A stretch of DNA of 64,000 nucleotides from Colwellia sp. 75C3 (GTDB lineage Bacteria; Pseudomonadota; Gammaproteobacteria; Enterobacterales; Alteromonadaceae), in contig NZ_PJAU01000059.1 in NCBI RefSeq assembly GCF_002836255.1, positions 186,001-250,000 on the forward strand, read 5' to 3'. The position numbers and the translations under genes are program-made. This document shows, in pieces, positions 1-8,902 of this stretch. The notes under the pieces were generated by a model. It saw only the letters and a program-made list of their open reading frames with translations, made no database searches and was not told the origin of the DNA. How positions within the stretch are numbered: the first letter of the stretch is position 1; each line of letters begins with the position of its first letter.

Positions 1-167
1 TTCATCATGAGAGTAGATCAATTATCGACAATTGTTTTTTATACTAAACAATGAATATTTTTTTGTCATATTTTATTTGCTAATGTTTTAGTGAACAATG
101 CACATATAAAAGAATAAAGCCTGGTGAACCGCTACTATTCTCCCCGTCATTTTCCATAGGAATTTAA

Positions 168-1145
168 ATGAAGTGTAATAAATACCCGTTATCTCGCTCA
201 CTAGAAAACAATAGCTCTGTTGTCTTTGGTTGTATGGGATTAGGTGGGACTTGGGATAAAAATCCTATTAGTGCAATCGATATAAAAAAAGCACATGAGG
301 TTGTTGATGCTGCGATCGAGTCTGATATTACCTTGTTTGACCATGCAGACATTTATACTTTCGGTAAAGCTGAACAAGTTTTTGGTGAAGTATTAAAAAC
401 ACGTCCCGAATTACGCTCGTTAATTTCTATTCAATCAAAGTGCGCTATTCGATTTGAAGATAACTTAGGACCGCAGCGTTATGATTTTTCACCTGAGTGG
501 ATTCTAAGTTCCGTTGAAAATAGTCTGTCTCGGTTGAACATAGAGCAATTAGATATTTTAATGCTGCATCGTCCCGATCCCCTGATGGAGCCTGAGTTAG
601 TTGCCCAAGCTTTTGATACGTTAGCGGCTAGTGGAAAAGTTAAACATTTTGGTGTCTCTAATATGCAGCATCATCAAATGTCATTTTTATCATCGGCATT
701 ATCACAGCCGTTAGTTGTTAACCAAGTTGAACTGAGCTTAAGCCATTTGGCTTGGCTTGAAGAAGGCGTAACGTCAGGAAACTCTGGCGAGCCGTCGGTA
801 AATTATGGTGCAGGTACTATTGAATATTGCCGACAAAACAATGTGCAACTGCAATCCTGGGGTTGCTTAAGCCAAGGGTTATTTACCGGACGTGATATTT
901 CTCAAGCACCACTTCATATTCAAAAAACAGCCGAATTGGTTACGACATTGGCAGCTGAATATCAGGTGAGTAAAGAAGCGGTAGTATTAGCTTGGTTAAA
1001 GCGTCACCCCGCGAATATCCAACCCGTTATCGGTACTACCAATGTTGAACGCATTAAAGCCTGTGCTGAAGTGGATAACATTAACCTTACCAGAGAACAT
1101 TGGTACGCATTATGGCTTTGTGCGCGAGGAAAAGCACTGCCGTAA
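168..1145 (+). CDS. Aldo/keto reductase, YdhF-like
   Basis: NADPH-dependent cytosolic oxidoreductase of the aldo/keto reductase superfamily, 325 aa. The AKR catalytic tetrad is visible: Asp58 and Tyr63 in FDHADIY, Lys91 in QSKCAIR and His134 in MLHRPD. The C-terminal cofactor-loop region ends in QPVIGTTNVERI, as in the E. coli YdhF group (about 300 aa), which this resembles most. An AGGA box lies about 7 bases before the ATG. It is monocistronic and ends at a clear terminator. The physiological substrate cannot be deduced from sequence; the family reduces aldehydes and ketones. Confidence 0.88.
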   Translation: MKCNKYPLSRSLENNSSVVFGCMGLGGTWDKNPISAIDIKKAHEVVDAAIESDITLFDHADIYTFGKAEQVFGEVLKTRPELRSLISIQSKCAIRFEDNLGPQRYDFSPEWILSSVENSLSRLNIEQLDILMLHRPDPLMEPELVAQAFDTLAASGKVKHFGVSNMQHHQMSFLSSALSQPLVVNQVELSLSHLAWLEEGVTSGNSGEPSVNYGAGTIEYCRQNNVQLQSWGCLSQGLFTGRDISQAPLHIQKTAELVTTLAAEYQVSKEAVVLAWLKRHPANIQPVIGTTNVERIKACAEVDNINLTREHWYALWLCARGKALP

Positions 1146-1218
1146 AGGCCAGTGGTGATTATTTTTAACTTGGGTGAAACAGGTGATTAATTGCTTTTAT
1201 AATGAGAACGTAGATGAA

Positions 1219-1256
1219 CTTCCCACACTGCTAATTATCAGTGTGAGAGGTTTTTT
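1219..1256 (+). terminator. Rho-independent terminator after the aldo/keto reductase
   Basis: CACACTG at 1224-1230 pairs with CAGTGTG at 1239-1245 across an 8-base loop; further outer pairs bring the stem to about 11 bp with one mismatch. A run of six T follows at 1251-1256. It sits in a convergent space and would end transcription of the upstream plus-strand gene. Confidence 0.8.
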
Positions 1257-1273
1257 ATCAAAAGGTTATGAGA

Positions 1274-1648
1274 CTATCTTTCACCCTGAATTTCAAATGA
1301 ATCGCTTTGCAAGCGAGCTTTACCATCTTGTTCAACTACCCAATGCTCACGGTGTACTACACCAAAGGATTTGTTCATTTCCCAACTAGACGTTAGTATA
1401 AATCCACCGTCTTGGGCAGGCTGCCAATTAACATTTGAATACGCTACATCAGAAAAACCTTGTTCGATAATATTTTTCCAACACTCAAGAATTTCTGCTC
1501 GGCCGGTAAATGTGCCGAGTGGTTTTGCTTCCATAATACAATCTTCAGAATATAGCGCAGCACAACCAGCAGCATCTTGGTTATTGAATGCTTGCTGCCA
1601 AGCGTTAATACCTTGTTTACATAACGTGAGCATATCTTTATCAGTCAT
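1274..1648 (-). CDS. SnoaL/NTF2-like domain protein (DUF4440 type)
   Basis: Small soluble protein, 124 aa, of the NTF2-like/SnoaL fold. The N-terminal half has the typical AWQQAFNNQDAAGCAALYSEDC motif region, and the rest has the alternating beta-strand pattern ending in QSDSFEIQGER. The frame is open further upstream, but I place the start at 1648 because an AAGAGAA box precedes that ATG and homologous domains begin there. It is divergent from the LysR gene at 1764, so that regulator is the likely controller. No catalytic role is assignable; such proteins may bind small ligands or be isomerase-like. Confidence 0.75.
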   Translation of the reverse strand: MTDKDMLTLCKQGINAWQQAFNNQDAAGCAALYSEDCIMEAKPLGTFTGRAEILECWKNIIEQGFSDVAYSNVNWQPAQDGGFILTSSWEMNKSFGVVHREHWVVEQDGKARLQSDSFEIQGER

Positions 1649-1763
1649 AAGTGTTCTCTTTAGGTGGTTGTTTATATTTATGTCGTTGTTAGGTAAATGA
1701 TAAAACTTTCTATTGAATGTAAAAACAAAGATAATAAGAAATAGAGTTCTGTTTTTACGGACA

Positions 1764-2648
1764 ATGAACATGAAAAAATTACGTCACATGTCAGTTTTCG
1801 CACATATTGTCGAAGCAGGCTCGATAACTCGAGCGGCAGAAAGACTTCAGCTATCAAAGTCAGTGGTTAGCCAACACCTTAAGGCACTTGAACTCGACTT
1901 AGGTGTTTTATTGATTAAACGAAGTACCCGAACGCATGTCCTGACAAGTGCAGGAAAAGGCTTTTATGAATCTTGCAAAGAAATTAATAAAATTACCGAT
2001 AGTGCTTGGCAGTTAGCGCAAGAATCAATAGAGGTTCCTAAAGGTTTTATAAAAATTACCGCGCCTAATGCACTGATGGATGTGGTTATCGCACCTGCAA
2101 TTGGTAAGTTGCTTAAGCAATACCCGTTACTGGAACCCGAGTTAATTAGCGGTGATTCTCACCTAAATTTAATGTCAGAGAATATAGATTTAGCGATTAG
2201 AGTCGGTCGTTCTCAGGCGAGTAATGTTAAGCAGCGTAGAATTGGAGAGTTCAGGGATATTTTATGTGGTCAGCACGAGATGTTGCAAAAAGAGGCCGTC
2301 GATAACGTTATTTACATAGCGAACAAATGGCAAGGCAAGCATATTAGCCATCAATTCTCGGGTAAAGACAATAGTAAGATGCTCTATGAGGCAACCGCTC
2401 AGTGTCGCGCCAACTCATTTTATTCGTGTTTAGCCTTGATAAAAGAAGGCGCCGGTATTGGTTTGATTCCTGACTTTCAATTTAATAGAATAAAGCCTGA
2501 TTTATCTGAAGTTTTTCCTGCTTTTGAACTGCCAATTAATCAAATTTATGCCTTATACCCTTACGATAAACACCTACCTTTAAGTGTTAAGGTTTGTATT
2601 GAAGCGATAGAAAATCACCTTACCCATTTATCAGAAAAACAACAGTAA
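1764..2648 (+). CDS. LysR-family transcriptional regulator
   Basis: DNA-binding regulator with an N-terminal winged helix-turn-helix (roughly residues 1-60, containing GSITRAAERLQLSKSVVSQHLKALE) and a LysR substrate-binding domain from about residue 90. Length about 295 aa is normal. The open frame starts upstream, but the ATG at 1764 (or 1770) follows a GGA box and matches usual LysR N termini (MKKLRHMSVF). It belongs to the subgroup acting on small hydrolase or redox genes and is divergent from the NTF2-like gene, with about 115 bases between them holding both promoters. The effector is unknown. Confidence 0.88.
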   Translation: MNMKKLRHMSVFAHIVEAGSITRAAERLQLSKSVVSQHLKALELDLGVLLIKRSTRTHVLTSAGKGFYESCKEINKITDSAWQLAQESIEVPKGFIKITAPNALMDVVIAPAIGKLLKQYPLLEPELISGDSHLNLMSENIDLAIRVGRSQASNVKQRRIGEFRDILCGQHEMLQKEAVDNVIYIANKWQGKHISHQFSGKDNSKMLYEATAQCRANSFYSCLALIKEGAGIGLIPDFQFNRIKPDLSEVFPAFELPINQIYALYPYDKHLPLSVKVCIEAIENHLTHLSEKQQ

Positions 2649-2804
2649 AGAATCGAACATCAGCCATTAATACCAATTGCAGTAAGTAAGTGAATAGTTT
2701 CGAATGAAAGCGGGAACTTTACATTTTTTATTTCGATGTGTGCAATAAAAGTCAGTTAATCAGGTCTTATTGGCACTTATAATTTTAATGCGCTTAGGCT
2801 TTTT

Positions 2805-3653
2805 ATGAAATCGCTACATATGAACTTTTCTTTATACTTAATTAGTATTTCAACAGTACTTTTAGGGTTAAGTATTTTGCTGTTAGGTCATCATAAGCAT
2901 ATAACCTTAGCGACTGACTTTTATCTTATTTCAAATTTATTACCAGCAAAAATATTCAATTTGCTTGCCGCTTTCAGTTTTATTAGCTGTGCAGTTTTGG
3001 CTTTTTTATCTATAACAAAAAGCAATTTACGGCCAATGTTAGGCTACTTACTGATCGTAATCAGCATAGTACCTTTGGGCTCTCTGTTAAGTGATTCTAT
3101 GTGGATAGCATCCATGGGAGGTTTTCCTGTTATTGGCTCTGGCCAAGGTGTTATTAAGTATTTCGCTTTATTATCGATAGGCATACTACTGATAAAACGC
3201 ACCTTTTCTCCCTTGGTGTCTGCATGGATAAGCATCATTCCAGTATTAGTAGTTTTGCTGTGGATTGGCGGTATGAAGTTCACCTTACTTGAAGCACAAG
3301 GTATTGAAGCTTTGGTAAAAAGCTCGCCATTTATGGGATGGTTGTATAAGTTATTTAGTCTGCAAGCAACGTCAAATATTATTGGGATTTATGATTTAAT
3401 CGCCGTGGTAGCTTTAATTTTAGCGATGTATTATCCAAAACTGATAGCTCCGGCAGTTGTTATGTCAGGCATGGTTTTCGTGGTAACGCAAAGCTTTCTA
3501 GTGACTTTCACTGGTTCATTATCAAGCGAGACAATATTATCAACCACAGGGCACTTTCTTATTAAAGATTTATGGTTTTTGGTTTGCTTGTTTTTTTATT
3601 ATTCAGCCTTAAAACAACTAGCCTTGAAAGGTGGGTCACTTAAAATCACCTAA
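2805..3653 (+). CDS. DUF417 (YkgB/RclC-like) inner-membrane protein with N-terminal extension
   Basis: Integral membrane protein, 282 aa, with about seven hydrophobic segments. The C-terminal part has the family signature WIGGMKFTLLEAQGIEALV followed by SPFMGWLYKLFS, characteristic of DUF417/YkgB. E. coli RclC (YkgB) of this family belongs to the reactive-chlorine response. The E. coli protein is about 200 aa, so this one has roughly 100 extra N-terminal residues forming about three more membrane segments. It follows the LysR gene on the same strand after 156 bases, so co-regulation is possible but unproven. Specific function is unknown. Confidence 0.75.
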   Translation: MKSLHMNFSLYLISISTVLLGLSILLLGHHKHITLATDFYLISNLLPAKIFNLLAAFSFISCAVLAFLSITKSNLRPMLGYLLIVISIVPLGSLLSDSMWIASMGGFPVIGSGQGVIKYFALLSIGILLIKRTFSPLVSAWISIIPVLVVLLWIGGMKFTLLEAQGIEALVKSSPFMGWLYKLFSLQATSNIIGIYDLIAVVALILAMYYPKLIAPAVVMSGMVFVVTQSFLVTFTGSLSSETILSTTGHFLIKDLWFLVCLFFYYSALKQLALKGGSLKIT

Positions 3654-3765
3654 CGTGAAAAATATCTATAATCATTGCCACAGAATTATAGTTAATGCAC
3701 ACTTTTACCACAAAGGAGACATTAGCCATTTATATGAAATAGTACATTTGGATTAGATTTTGCAT

Positions 3766-3866
3766 TGATAACGCCTCGTTAAGAGGCAAATAATATGTTG
3801 GCTAAAATAAGCGACGCAGGAGCAAAAGCCAACTGTTATTTGTCCTGCTTTAACGACTTGTTATGC
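3766..3866 (-). mobile_element. attC-like integron recombination site (VCR type)
   Basis: Read on the minus strand, it starts GCATAACAAG and ends GGCGTTATC, so it has the AAC and GTT core triplets. Two nested imperfect stems are visible: GTTGGCT pairs with AGCCAAC, and ACAAATAA with TTATTTG, followed by AGCAGG against CCTCTT. The central loop is about 25 bases. The extrahelical-base layout matches the Vibrio VCR pattern and matches the second site at 40727-40824 base by base over most arms. It begins 9 bases after the stop of the gene at 3875-4678, the normal place for the attC of a cassette. Confidence 0.75.
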
Positions 3867-3874
3867 CTGACAGG

Positions 3875-4678
3875 TTATTCCTCTTCGTTACCTAGTAATG
3901 GGTTTTGGCTGCTTGATGGTAATTCTTCCGCTCTAGCTTGGGTTTTCCATGCAATTTGTGATAACTCTTTAATCCTATCAACAAATGGTTTTGAGTCTTT
4001 ACCAAATTTACCAATAACGATTCCTGCGTCACCGACAAGCCCCCAAATACGATCTACATCGCTCATTTTTTTATGCATCTCCGATTGCATTGCCTCTAAT
4101 CTTCTAAGTAGACGACGGCGATGACTATCATCAAAAAGATCTGAAACTGTAATTTCTTTTCTCAGCTCATTTATTAGTTCTTGTATACGGTCTAAGTCAC
4201 CATCAGTAAACTCATAGAAAAAACCTTTATCAAGAATTTTCTTTTTATTATTAATTGCAGATAAAAGCTGGTTGTTTTTATTAGAGCCTACAGCATCATC
4301 AATAAGTGGCTGAATAAGAACCTTAACTTGAGCAATGTAGTTCATAAACTCTTTTAAGTTAGCTGCATTGTCATGCCCTAATGCGGGAATAGCAGGTAGG
4401 TCCAAGTGAGAGAAATAACTCTCTTCATCTAAACTTGCAATCAACTCCGCAACAATCTCAAGTATATTTTCATATTTAGGTAATAACTTAGCAAATGAAA
4501 TGCTGTTCATTATGTCTGCTAAATATGTAACGACTGATTCATAATTTTGACTCTTAGCTGCTGCAACAGAAGTTAAAATAGGCTGAACCCCTGAGGTTTT
4601 TAAAAATTGGTCGTATTGCTTTATTAAATCATCAATTGCTAATGCAGGATTTTCATTAGTTACTACTTCATTGGTCAC
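3875..4678 (-). CDS. Hypothetical soluble protein in a solitary integron-like cassette
   Basis: 267 aa, no signal peptide or membrane segment, rich in charged helices; I do not recognise a characterised family. A conserved-looking C-terminal block (DRIWGLVGDAGIVIGKFGKDSK and on to WKTQARAEELP) follows a basic patch HRRRLLRRLEAM around residue 190. The first 40 residues are acidic and Asn-rich. The ATG is preceded by a TGGAG-like box. The stop codon is 9 bases from an attC-like site of the same orientation, and a palindromic repeat shared with the other cassette region lies upstream. Cassette-encoded novelty is the best description; function unknown. Confidence 0.7.
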   Translation of the reverse strand: MTNEVVTNENPALAIDDLIKQYDQFLKTSGVQPILTSVAAAKSQNYESVVTYLADIMNSISFAKLLPKYENILEIVAELIASLDEESYFSHLDLPAIPALGHDNAANLKEFMNYIAQVKVLIQPLIDDAVGSNKNNQLLSAINNKKKILDKGFFYEFTDGDLDRIQELINELRKEITVSDLFDDSHRRRLLRRLEAMQSEMHKKMSDVDRIWGLVGDAGIVIGKFGKDSKPFVDRIKELSQIAWKTQARAEELPSSSQNPLLGNEEE

Positions 4679-4703
4679 AATTTAACTCCAGGTTTTGGGA
4701 AGG

Positions 4704-5025
4704 CATAATAGCTTATTATGGAGACTTCTCAGTAATGTCCGTCCCATAACTATAATTTTATTCGCATTAATATCCCATATTTTCAGTACCTTATAAACTA
4801 AAAATATTTTATTTTTGTTAGGTTTTGGATATTACTGAGACTTCTCAGTAATATCCAATATAGAATTAGAGGTTATTTCAAACAATATCAATTGGTTAGG
4901 ATTTAGAAAGATTGATTTTGGTTTATTACTGAGACTTCTCAGTAATATGACACAGTCAATGCATTAGAAAATGTATCGCAAATATTTCGAAGTTAACTTC
5001 CGCTTTGCGCCCAAAGTGAGCATAG
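4704..5025. repeat. Palindrome-rich dispersed repeat, copy A
   Basis: Contains three copies of a hairpin with arms ATTACTGAGA and TCTCAGTAAT separated by CT. The middle one is a perfect palindrome with 16-base arms (4825-4840 and 4843-4858); the third is at 4924-4947; the first (ending 4736) has only the inner arm intact. Left and right ends align with 41257-41471, including CTTATTATGGA at the left and a TAAC-TCCG-GCGC-CAAAGTGA block at the right. No gene is seen from here to 5387 apart from a doubtful 21-codon frame. Confidence 0.75.
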
Positions 5026-5387
5026 TTTATTCGTGTAAAATCTATGTCATTGCCCATAACATCACAATATTCAGGAATAAACTACACAACGTTTATTCTA
5101 GAGCTTAATTTAAAACCACTATTACTATATTGCTGTGACGTTTGTTTAAATGCTCTTTTAATCGCATAAATAAATGATGAATTCGAATCGACCGGTCATC
5201 ATAAATATATACAAGTTCCGGATAGTATAATCGCTAACAGTAGTTTACCTATGAATGACTTATTGTTTGAATTCATGGATAAATTAGTGCTTTCATATGG
5301 CGTGAATATTTCTTAAACTCCAGATTATTAGTCATAAACTAATTAACTCATTATTAATAACTATAACTATTTACCAAGGACTGGCAC
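5026..5387. other. AT-rich intergenic region, no supported gene
   Basis: No convincing coding frame, RNA or strong terminator is visible. It contains the upstream region of the MOSC gene; the last bases carry an AAGGA box for that gene. A 21-codon frame at 5251-5316 lacks a ribosome site and is not called. Confidence 0.5.
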
Positions 5388-6095
5388 ATGGAAACCAAGC
5401 ACTACCTAACGACTGTTTATTGTGGAAAAACAGCAGAAATCTATGGCATGGAAACTGCTATAAATAAGCAGCCAGTCAATACCTCCCTGTATTTATCTCT
5501 TAAAGGATTAGCGGGTGATGAGTGCGCTGATAAACTTTATCATGGTGGTCTTGAACGGGCATTACACCAATACCCGATAGAACATTATGCTTATTGGCAG
5601 GAAAAGTACGGTGCACAATATAGAGATAAGTATGCGGAGAAGGTTAATAGAAAAATTGCCGGTATGGGTGAAAACCTAAGTTCAATAGGCATGACAGAAC
5701 AGAATGTTTACTTGGGTGATCGCTACCAGTGGGGCGAAGCTATTATCGAGGTGAGTCAGCCTCGCTCTCCTTGTTTTAAGCTCAATAAACGTTGGGGTAT
5801 TGAAAGTTTTTCGGTAGATATGCAGGAGATTAGTCGCTGCGGTTGGTTATATCGTGTCATTCAGCCAGGCATGGTGAGTGTGAATGAGCCATTAGAATTA
5901 ATTGCCCGAGTTGATAATGCGATAACTATTAGCTCAGTATGTGAGATGTTTTTTGGCGACCCACTCAATCAGGAAAAACTGGCCTTACTAAGGCAACAAA
6001 CAAAACTGTCTGACAGTTGGATGGATAGAGTGGTGCAACGCTTAGCAACGAACGAAGTAGAATCTTGGGCTTTTAGGTTGTTGGGGCCTGCTTAG
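5388..6095 (+). CDS. MOSC-domain protein, YiiM-like
   Basis: 235-aa cytosolic protein of the MOSC family, closest to E. coli YiiM (about 224 aa), which reduces N-hydroxylated base analogues such as 6-hydroxylaminopurine using molybdenum cofactor. Visible are LKGLAGDECADKLYHGG near residue 40, MGENLSS around 97, the VSQPRSPCFKL segment with the conserved molybdenum-ligand cysteine, and the C-terminal 3-alpha-like helical tail. AAGGA precedes the ATG. It is a single gene, convergent with the AraC gene. Confidence 0.88.
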   Translation: METKHYLTTVYCGKTAEIYGMETAINKQPVNTSLYLSLKGLAGDECADKLYHGGLERALHQYPIEHYAYWQEKYGAQYRDKYAEKVNRKIAGMGENLSSIGMTEQNVYLGDRYQWGEAIIEVSQPRSPCFKLNKRWGIESFSVDMQEISRCGWLYRVIQPGMVSVNEPLELIARVDNAITISSVCEMFFGDPLNQEKLALLRQQTKLSDSWMDRVVQRLATNEVESWAFRLLGPA

Positions 6096-6134
6096 GGGAA
6101 ATAAAAAACAGGACCGTACATGGGATAAATTGAA

Positions 6135-7010
6135 TTATAGCGAGTCGACACCACCGTATACGTCGATAGTAAAACCTCGTTGTCGCGCGTAATCTTGTGG
6201 TGTTAACCCTAACTGCTTTTTTAAATATCGGATCAGGTGGGGTTGGTCACTAAAGCCGAATTGATAGGCAATATCGACCCAATCAATTTCGCTTTTCTCA
6301 CGCAGGTAAAGAAACTCTAAAATAGCTTCCAACTTATTCATCGATTGACACTGTTTAAGCGTTAAGCCGGTGACTTTTAAAAAACTACGCTCTAAAGTAC
6401 GTTGTGAGCAGTTTAGGATCTTTCCTAATTCATTAATGACTGTATTGGATAGCAGAGGAAGTATGCGTCTCGTTATCTCACTATGCTTATCTTCATGGCT
6501 TTTTAACAACCATGGCCGGCATAAGTTGTCCAACATTTCACAACAGTCATCAGGGCTATTTCGAGCAAGCGTCAGTAACTCAATCTCACGACATTGAGCT
6601 TTTACGCTTAGCGTAACGTCACTGGCAAACATCTCCTCAACGTTAATAGCACAGGTACTATTAACGAATGCTTGCATGGCTTTACCTTGCAAGGCATTAA
6701 GCTGTGGTAATGAATACAGTGCGCCTACATGGAATTTAATACCGATACAGGCAACAGGCTTAGAGTGGTCTAACTCATAGGTGTTCCCATAAGGGAATAA
6801 CCAATGGCTACCTTGCACTTGAGTCACATCACTGTCGCTCTTATATTGAAAAATTTGCTTGGGCAAGGTTACGATCAAATGTGCTGCAGGATCAGGATTA
6901 AGCTTTGGGTAATTATTACCTTCAGCATTAGGTGACTTCTCAAGGAACCAATAACAATCAATATATTTAGCAAGCTCTGGGTTATCAGGGCTTTTCAACC
7001 AATGTATCAT
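6135..7010 (-). CDS. AraC-family regulator with DUF6597-like N-terminal domain
   Basis: 291 aa. The C-terminal 100 residues hold the double helix-turn-helix (LGKILNCSQRTLERSFLKVTG, then DIAYQFGFSDQPHLIRYLKKQLGLTPQDYAR). The N-terminal domain has the pattern LAKYIDCYWFLE and NPDPAAHLIVTLP found in the DUF6597 group, a sensor domain of unknown ligand. I choose the start at 7010 because AAGGAG lies four bases upstream; nine further codons are open before it. The next gene (GNAT, ending at 7089) is on the same strand, so both may be co-expressed. Confidence 0.85.
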   Translation of the reverse strand: MIHWLKSPDNPELAKYIDCYWFLEKSPNAEGNNYPKLNPDPAAHLIVTLPKQIFQYKSDSDVTQVQGSHWLFPYGNTYELDHSKPVACIGIKFHVGALYSLPQLNALQGKAMQAFVNSTCAINVEEMFASDVTLSVKAQCREIELLTLARNSPDDCCEMLDNLCRPWLLKSHEDKHSEITRRILPLLSNTVINELGKILNCSQRTLERSFLKVTGLTLKQCQSMNKLEAILEFLYLREKSEIDWVDIAYQFGFSDQPHLIRYLKKQLGLTPQDYARQRGFTIDVYGGVDSL

Positions 7011-7088
7011 CAGACTCCTTAAAGACTTTTGTTTCAATAAGTTTAGGTCAAACTACGTTATGCGAACCGTATTATACGTATAGTTTTT

Positions 7089-7910
7089 CTAGTCTTGGCT
7101 GAACTCAAACTGCACTATACGATGAGCAGAGCTGAAACCAGCGTGAGATATCGCTTTTTGAGCCGCAATATTACAGCTCTCAGTTGAACAAATAGCTTTT
7201 AGCCCTTGGTTAGTTGCCTTGTTGATTAGGTAAGTTAATACTTTTTTGGCGAGACCTTGTCCACGTACCGTTTGTGCGACAATCATACCTAAATCAGCGT
7301 ATTCTGTTTGATATTGGTCGAACAAACGACATTCACCTGCAGCTAATAATTGCCCTTCATGCCAGTAACCAAAGAGCTCTTTACGTGTAATTAAATTACC
7401 ATAATATTGAGTGAGCCATTGCTCGGGAGCGCCAATATTAGTGACGGAAAAAGTGACAAATTCACTTAATTGTTCAGCGCAAGCGAGTTGCATATCAATA
7501 CTTTCAATTTTATCATCAAGCAACTTAGGTCTGTGCTGGTACATCAAAGCATTAACTTTAAAGGTGGTAGAATTATCCAAACATAAAGCCAGATAACTCG
7601 GCTCTGAAGTACTGACAAATGCGCCTTTGACTTCGCCGATTATTGAACTGTTTTGCTGGGAAATTAAGGTAAATAATTCTTGAGAAAATTTTTGATAATT
7701 GGATTCAACATAATATTCCAACAAGTAGCCCTCATCATTAACGCAACAAAAACCAACTAGGCTTTGATCGACATAAAAGCCAAAGTGTTTAGCCATAGGG
7801 ACGAAACCAAAGTGCCACATGCCATCAAGTGGCACAATCGAGCTGTTAAAGTATGCACTTTTTAGTGCAGTTAATTCGCTTAGCGCTTCAATTGTTTTAA
7901 TTTTAATCAT
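7089..7910 (-). CDS. GNAT-fold acetyltransferase with N-terminal half-domain
   Basis: 273 aa. The C-terminal half has the GNAT acetyl-CoA binding pattern MIVAQTVRGQGLAKKVLTYLI followed by the STESCNIAAQKAISHAGF motif; the N-terminal half shows a degenerate GNAT-like fold. The GYWHEGQLLAAGECRLF strand pair is typical. The acceptor substrate is unknown. It lies 78 bases upstream of the AraC gene on the same strand. Start at 7910 gives the expected N terminus. Confidence 0.78.
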   Translation of the reverse strand: MIKIKTIEALSELTALKSAYFNSSIVPLDGMWHFGFVPMAKHFGFYVDQSLVGFCCVNDEGYLLEYYVESNYQKFSQELFTLISQQNSSIIGEVKGAFVSTSEPSYLALCLDNSTTFKVNALMYQHRPKLLDDKIESIDMQLACAEQLSEFVTFSVTNIGAPEQWLTQYYGNLITRKELFGYWHEGQLLAAGECRLFDQYQTEYADLGMIVAQTVRGQGLAKKVLTYLINKATNQGLKAICSTESCNIAAQKAISHAGFSSAHRIVQFEFSQD

Positions 7911-7941
7911 TGCTCATTACCTACCGTAAAGTGGCCTTTAT

Positions 7942-7972
7942 AGAGATTTAACCTTGGTTGAGTTAAATCTCT
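7942..7972. terminator. Hairpin, possible terminator
   Basis: AGAGATTTAAC at 7942-7952 pairs perfectly with GTTAAATCTCT at 7962-7972 over a 9-base loop. T-runs are poor on both sides, so it may be an attenuator or a processing hairpin between the two GNAT genes. Confidence 0.45.
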
Positions 7973-8080
7973 CTATTTCAATGATGTGTATAGTAGAGCT
8001 TGAATAGATTTAAAGATTGAATAAAAGCGACAGCATCGACCGGTGAGTACTTTTTTGTTAGTAATTAGACTAACTAAGGA

Positions 8081-8548
8081 TTAAATTTCTTTAATCATAT
8101 GAAGTATTTCCGTTTCAAAGCCTAGGTTTTGGTAAAAGCCCTGCGCTTTGTCGTTATTGGCAAAGACCTCAAGGTGTAATAAGCGATAACCTTGTGTTTT
8201 AGCCCATTGCTCAGCTGCGGCTACTAATGCTTTGCCAACACCCAAACCTTGCGCTTTTTGAGATACACCAAGTAAGGGCACGGTACCGCATGCTTCACCC
8301 GAGACCTCATCTTTACGAGAGCGAGTGTGAATAAAGCCAAGGGGCACATTGTTTTGTTCGGCAATAAAGGTTGCTTGCAGTGATGAGGCGTTAGCGAACA
8401 CTTCAGCAAAATAATCATCGTGCATCTTTTGCACCACCTTATCGCTATGCCATGGTAAAACGGCTACTTCAGCCAAACGCGGTGACAGTCCAAAAATGAA
8501 CTCGCGATCGGTGCTGGTAGCAGGTCGAATAATTAAATTTTTGGTCAT
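8081..8548 (-). CDS. GNAT family N-acetyltransferase
   Basis: 155 aa, one GNAT domain. Motif A is LLGVSQKAQGLGVGKALVAAAEQWA (around residues 93-117) with the Q-x-x-G-x-G/A acetyl-CoA loop, and motif B is LEVFANNDKAQGFYQNLGF. The substrate is not predictable; the domain layout fits small-molecule acetylators. The 85-aa membrane protein gene upstream ends only 10 bases before it, so the two form an operon read from 8816 towards 8081. Confidence 0.88.
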   Translation of the reverse strand: MTKNLIIRPATSTDREFIFGLSPRLAEVAVLPWHSDKVVQKMHDDYFAEVFANASSLQATFIAEQNNVPLGFIHTRSRKDEVSGEACGTVPLLGVSQKAQGLGVGKALVAAAEQWAKTQGYRLLHLEVFANNDKAQGFYQNLGFETEILHMIKEI

Positions 8549-8558
8549 GTTGTCTCTA

Positions 8559-8816
8559 TTAATGGCTATTGCTGAGGGCTAAGTATAAGCCCCGTAAGAT
8601 AGGATATACACCAAGAGCAGCGAGTATCAATAAAAGACTTAAGCACAATGAGTTTTTATGCCAGCCGCTCAGTACATAATGATATTGCGGGTTGGCACCA
8701 AACTTAACAGACAGTTCACTAACAAATAAGCCATAAATAGATCCGAAGAAAAAAAATATATAACTTGATGCTAGAAAAATAAATGTCCATGGTTTTAAGG
8801 ATTTTATGATATTCAT
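8559..8816 (-). CDS. Small membrane protein, unknown function
   Basis: 85 aa with two hydrophobic segments (about residues 10-33 and 55-77) separated by a short loop containing NPQYHYVLSGWHKN. AAGGAG lies a few bases before the ATG at 8816, supporting the start. No family recognised. It is followed 10 bases later by a GNAT acetyltransferase gene, suggesting co-transcription. Confidence 0.65.
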   Translation of the reverse strand: MNIIKSLKPWTFIFLASSYIFFFFGSIYGLFVSELSVKFGANPQYHYVLSGWHKNSLCLSLLLILAALGVYPILRGLYLALSNSH

Positions 8817-8902
8817 TGGTTAACGCTCCTTGTTGCAATGGTTCATATTGCTTCATTGTAATTCAAAGAGCAAAGCTAATCATTGACCCATAATGCTCTT
8901 CG

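Noticed and set aside
1174..1389. 71-aa plus-strand frame
   Set aside because: Overlaps the terminator and lies antisense to the NTF2-like gene; no ribosome site or homologous pattern.
3795..4124. 109-aa plus-strand frame
   Set aside because: Antisense to the cassette gene and running through the attC-like site; a shadow frame.
4727..4947. Three similar palindromes that might suggest a CRISPR array
   Set aside because: Spacings differ (about 100 bases), the repeated unit is a hairpin with variable flanks, and no cas gene is near; better explained as a dispersed repeat.
5251..5316. 21-codon frame MNDLLFEFMDKLVLSYGVNIS
   Set aside because: No ribosome-binding site, very short, no sign of conservation.
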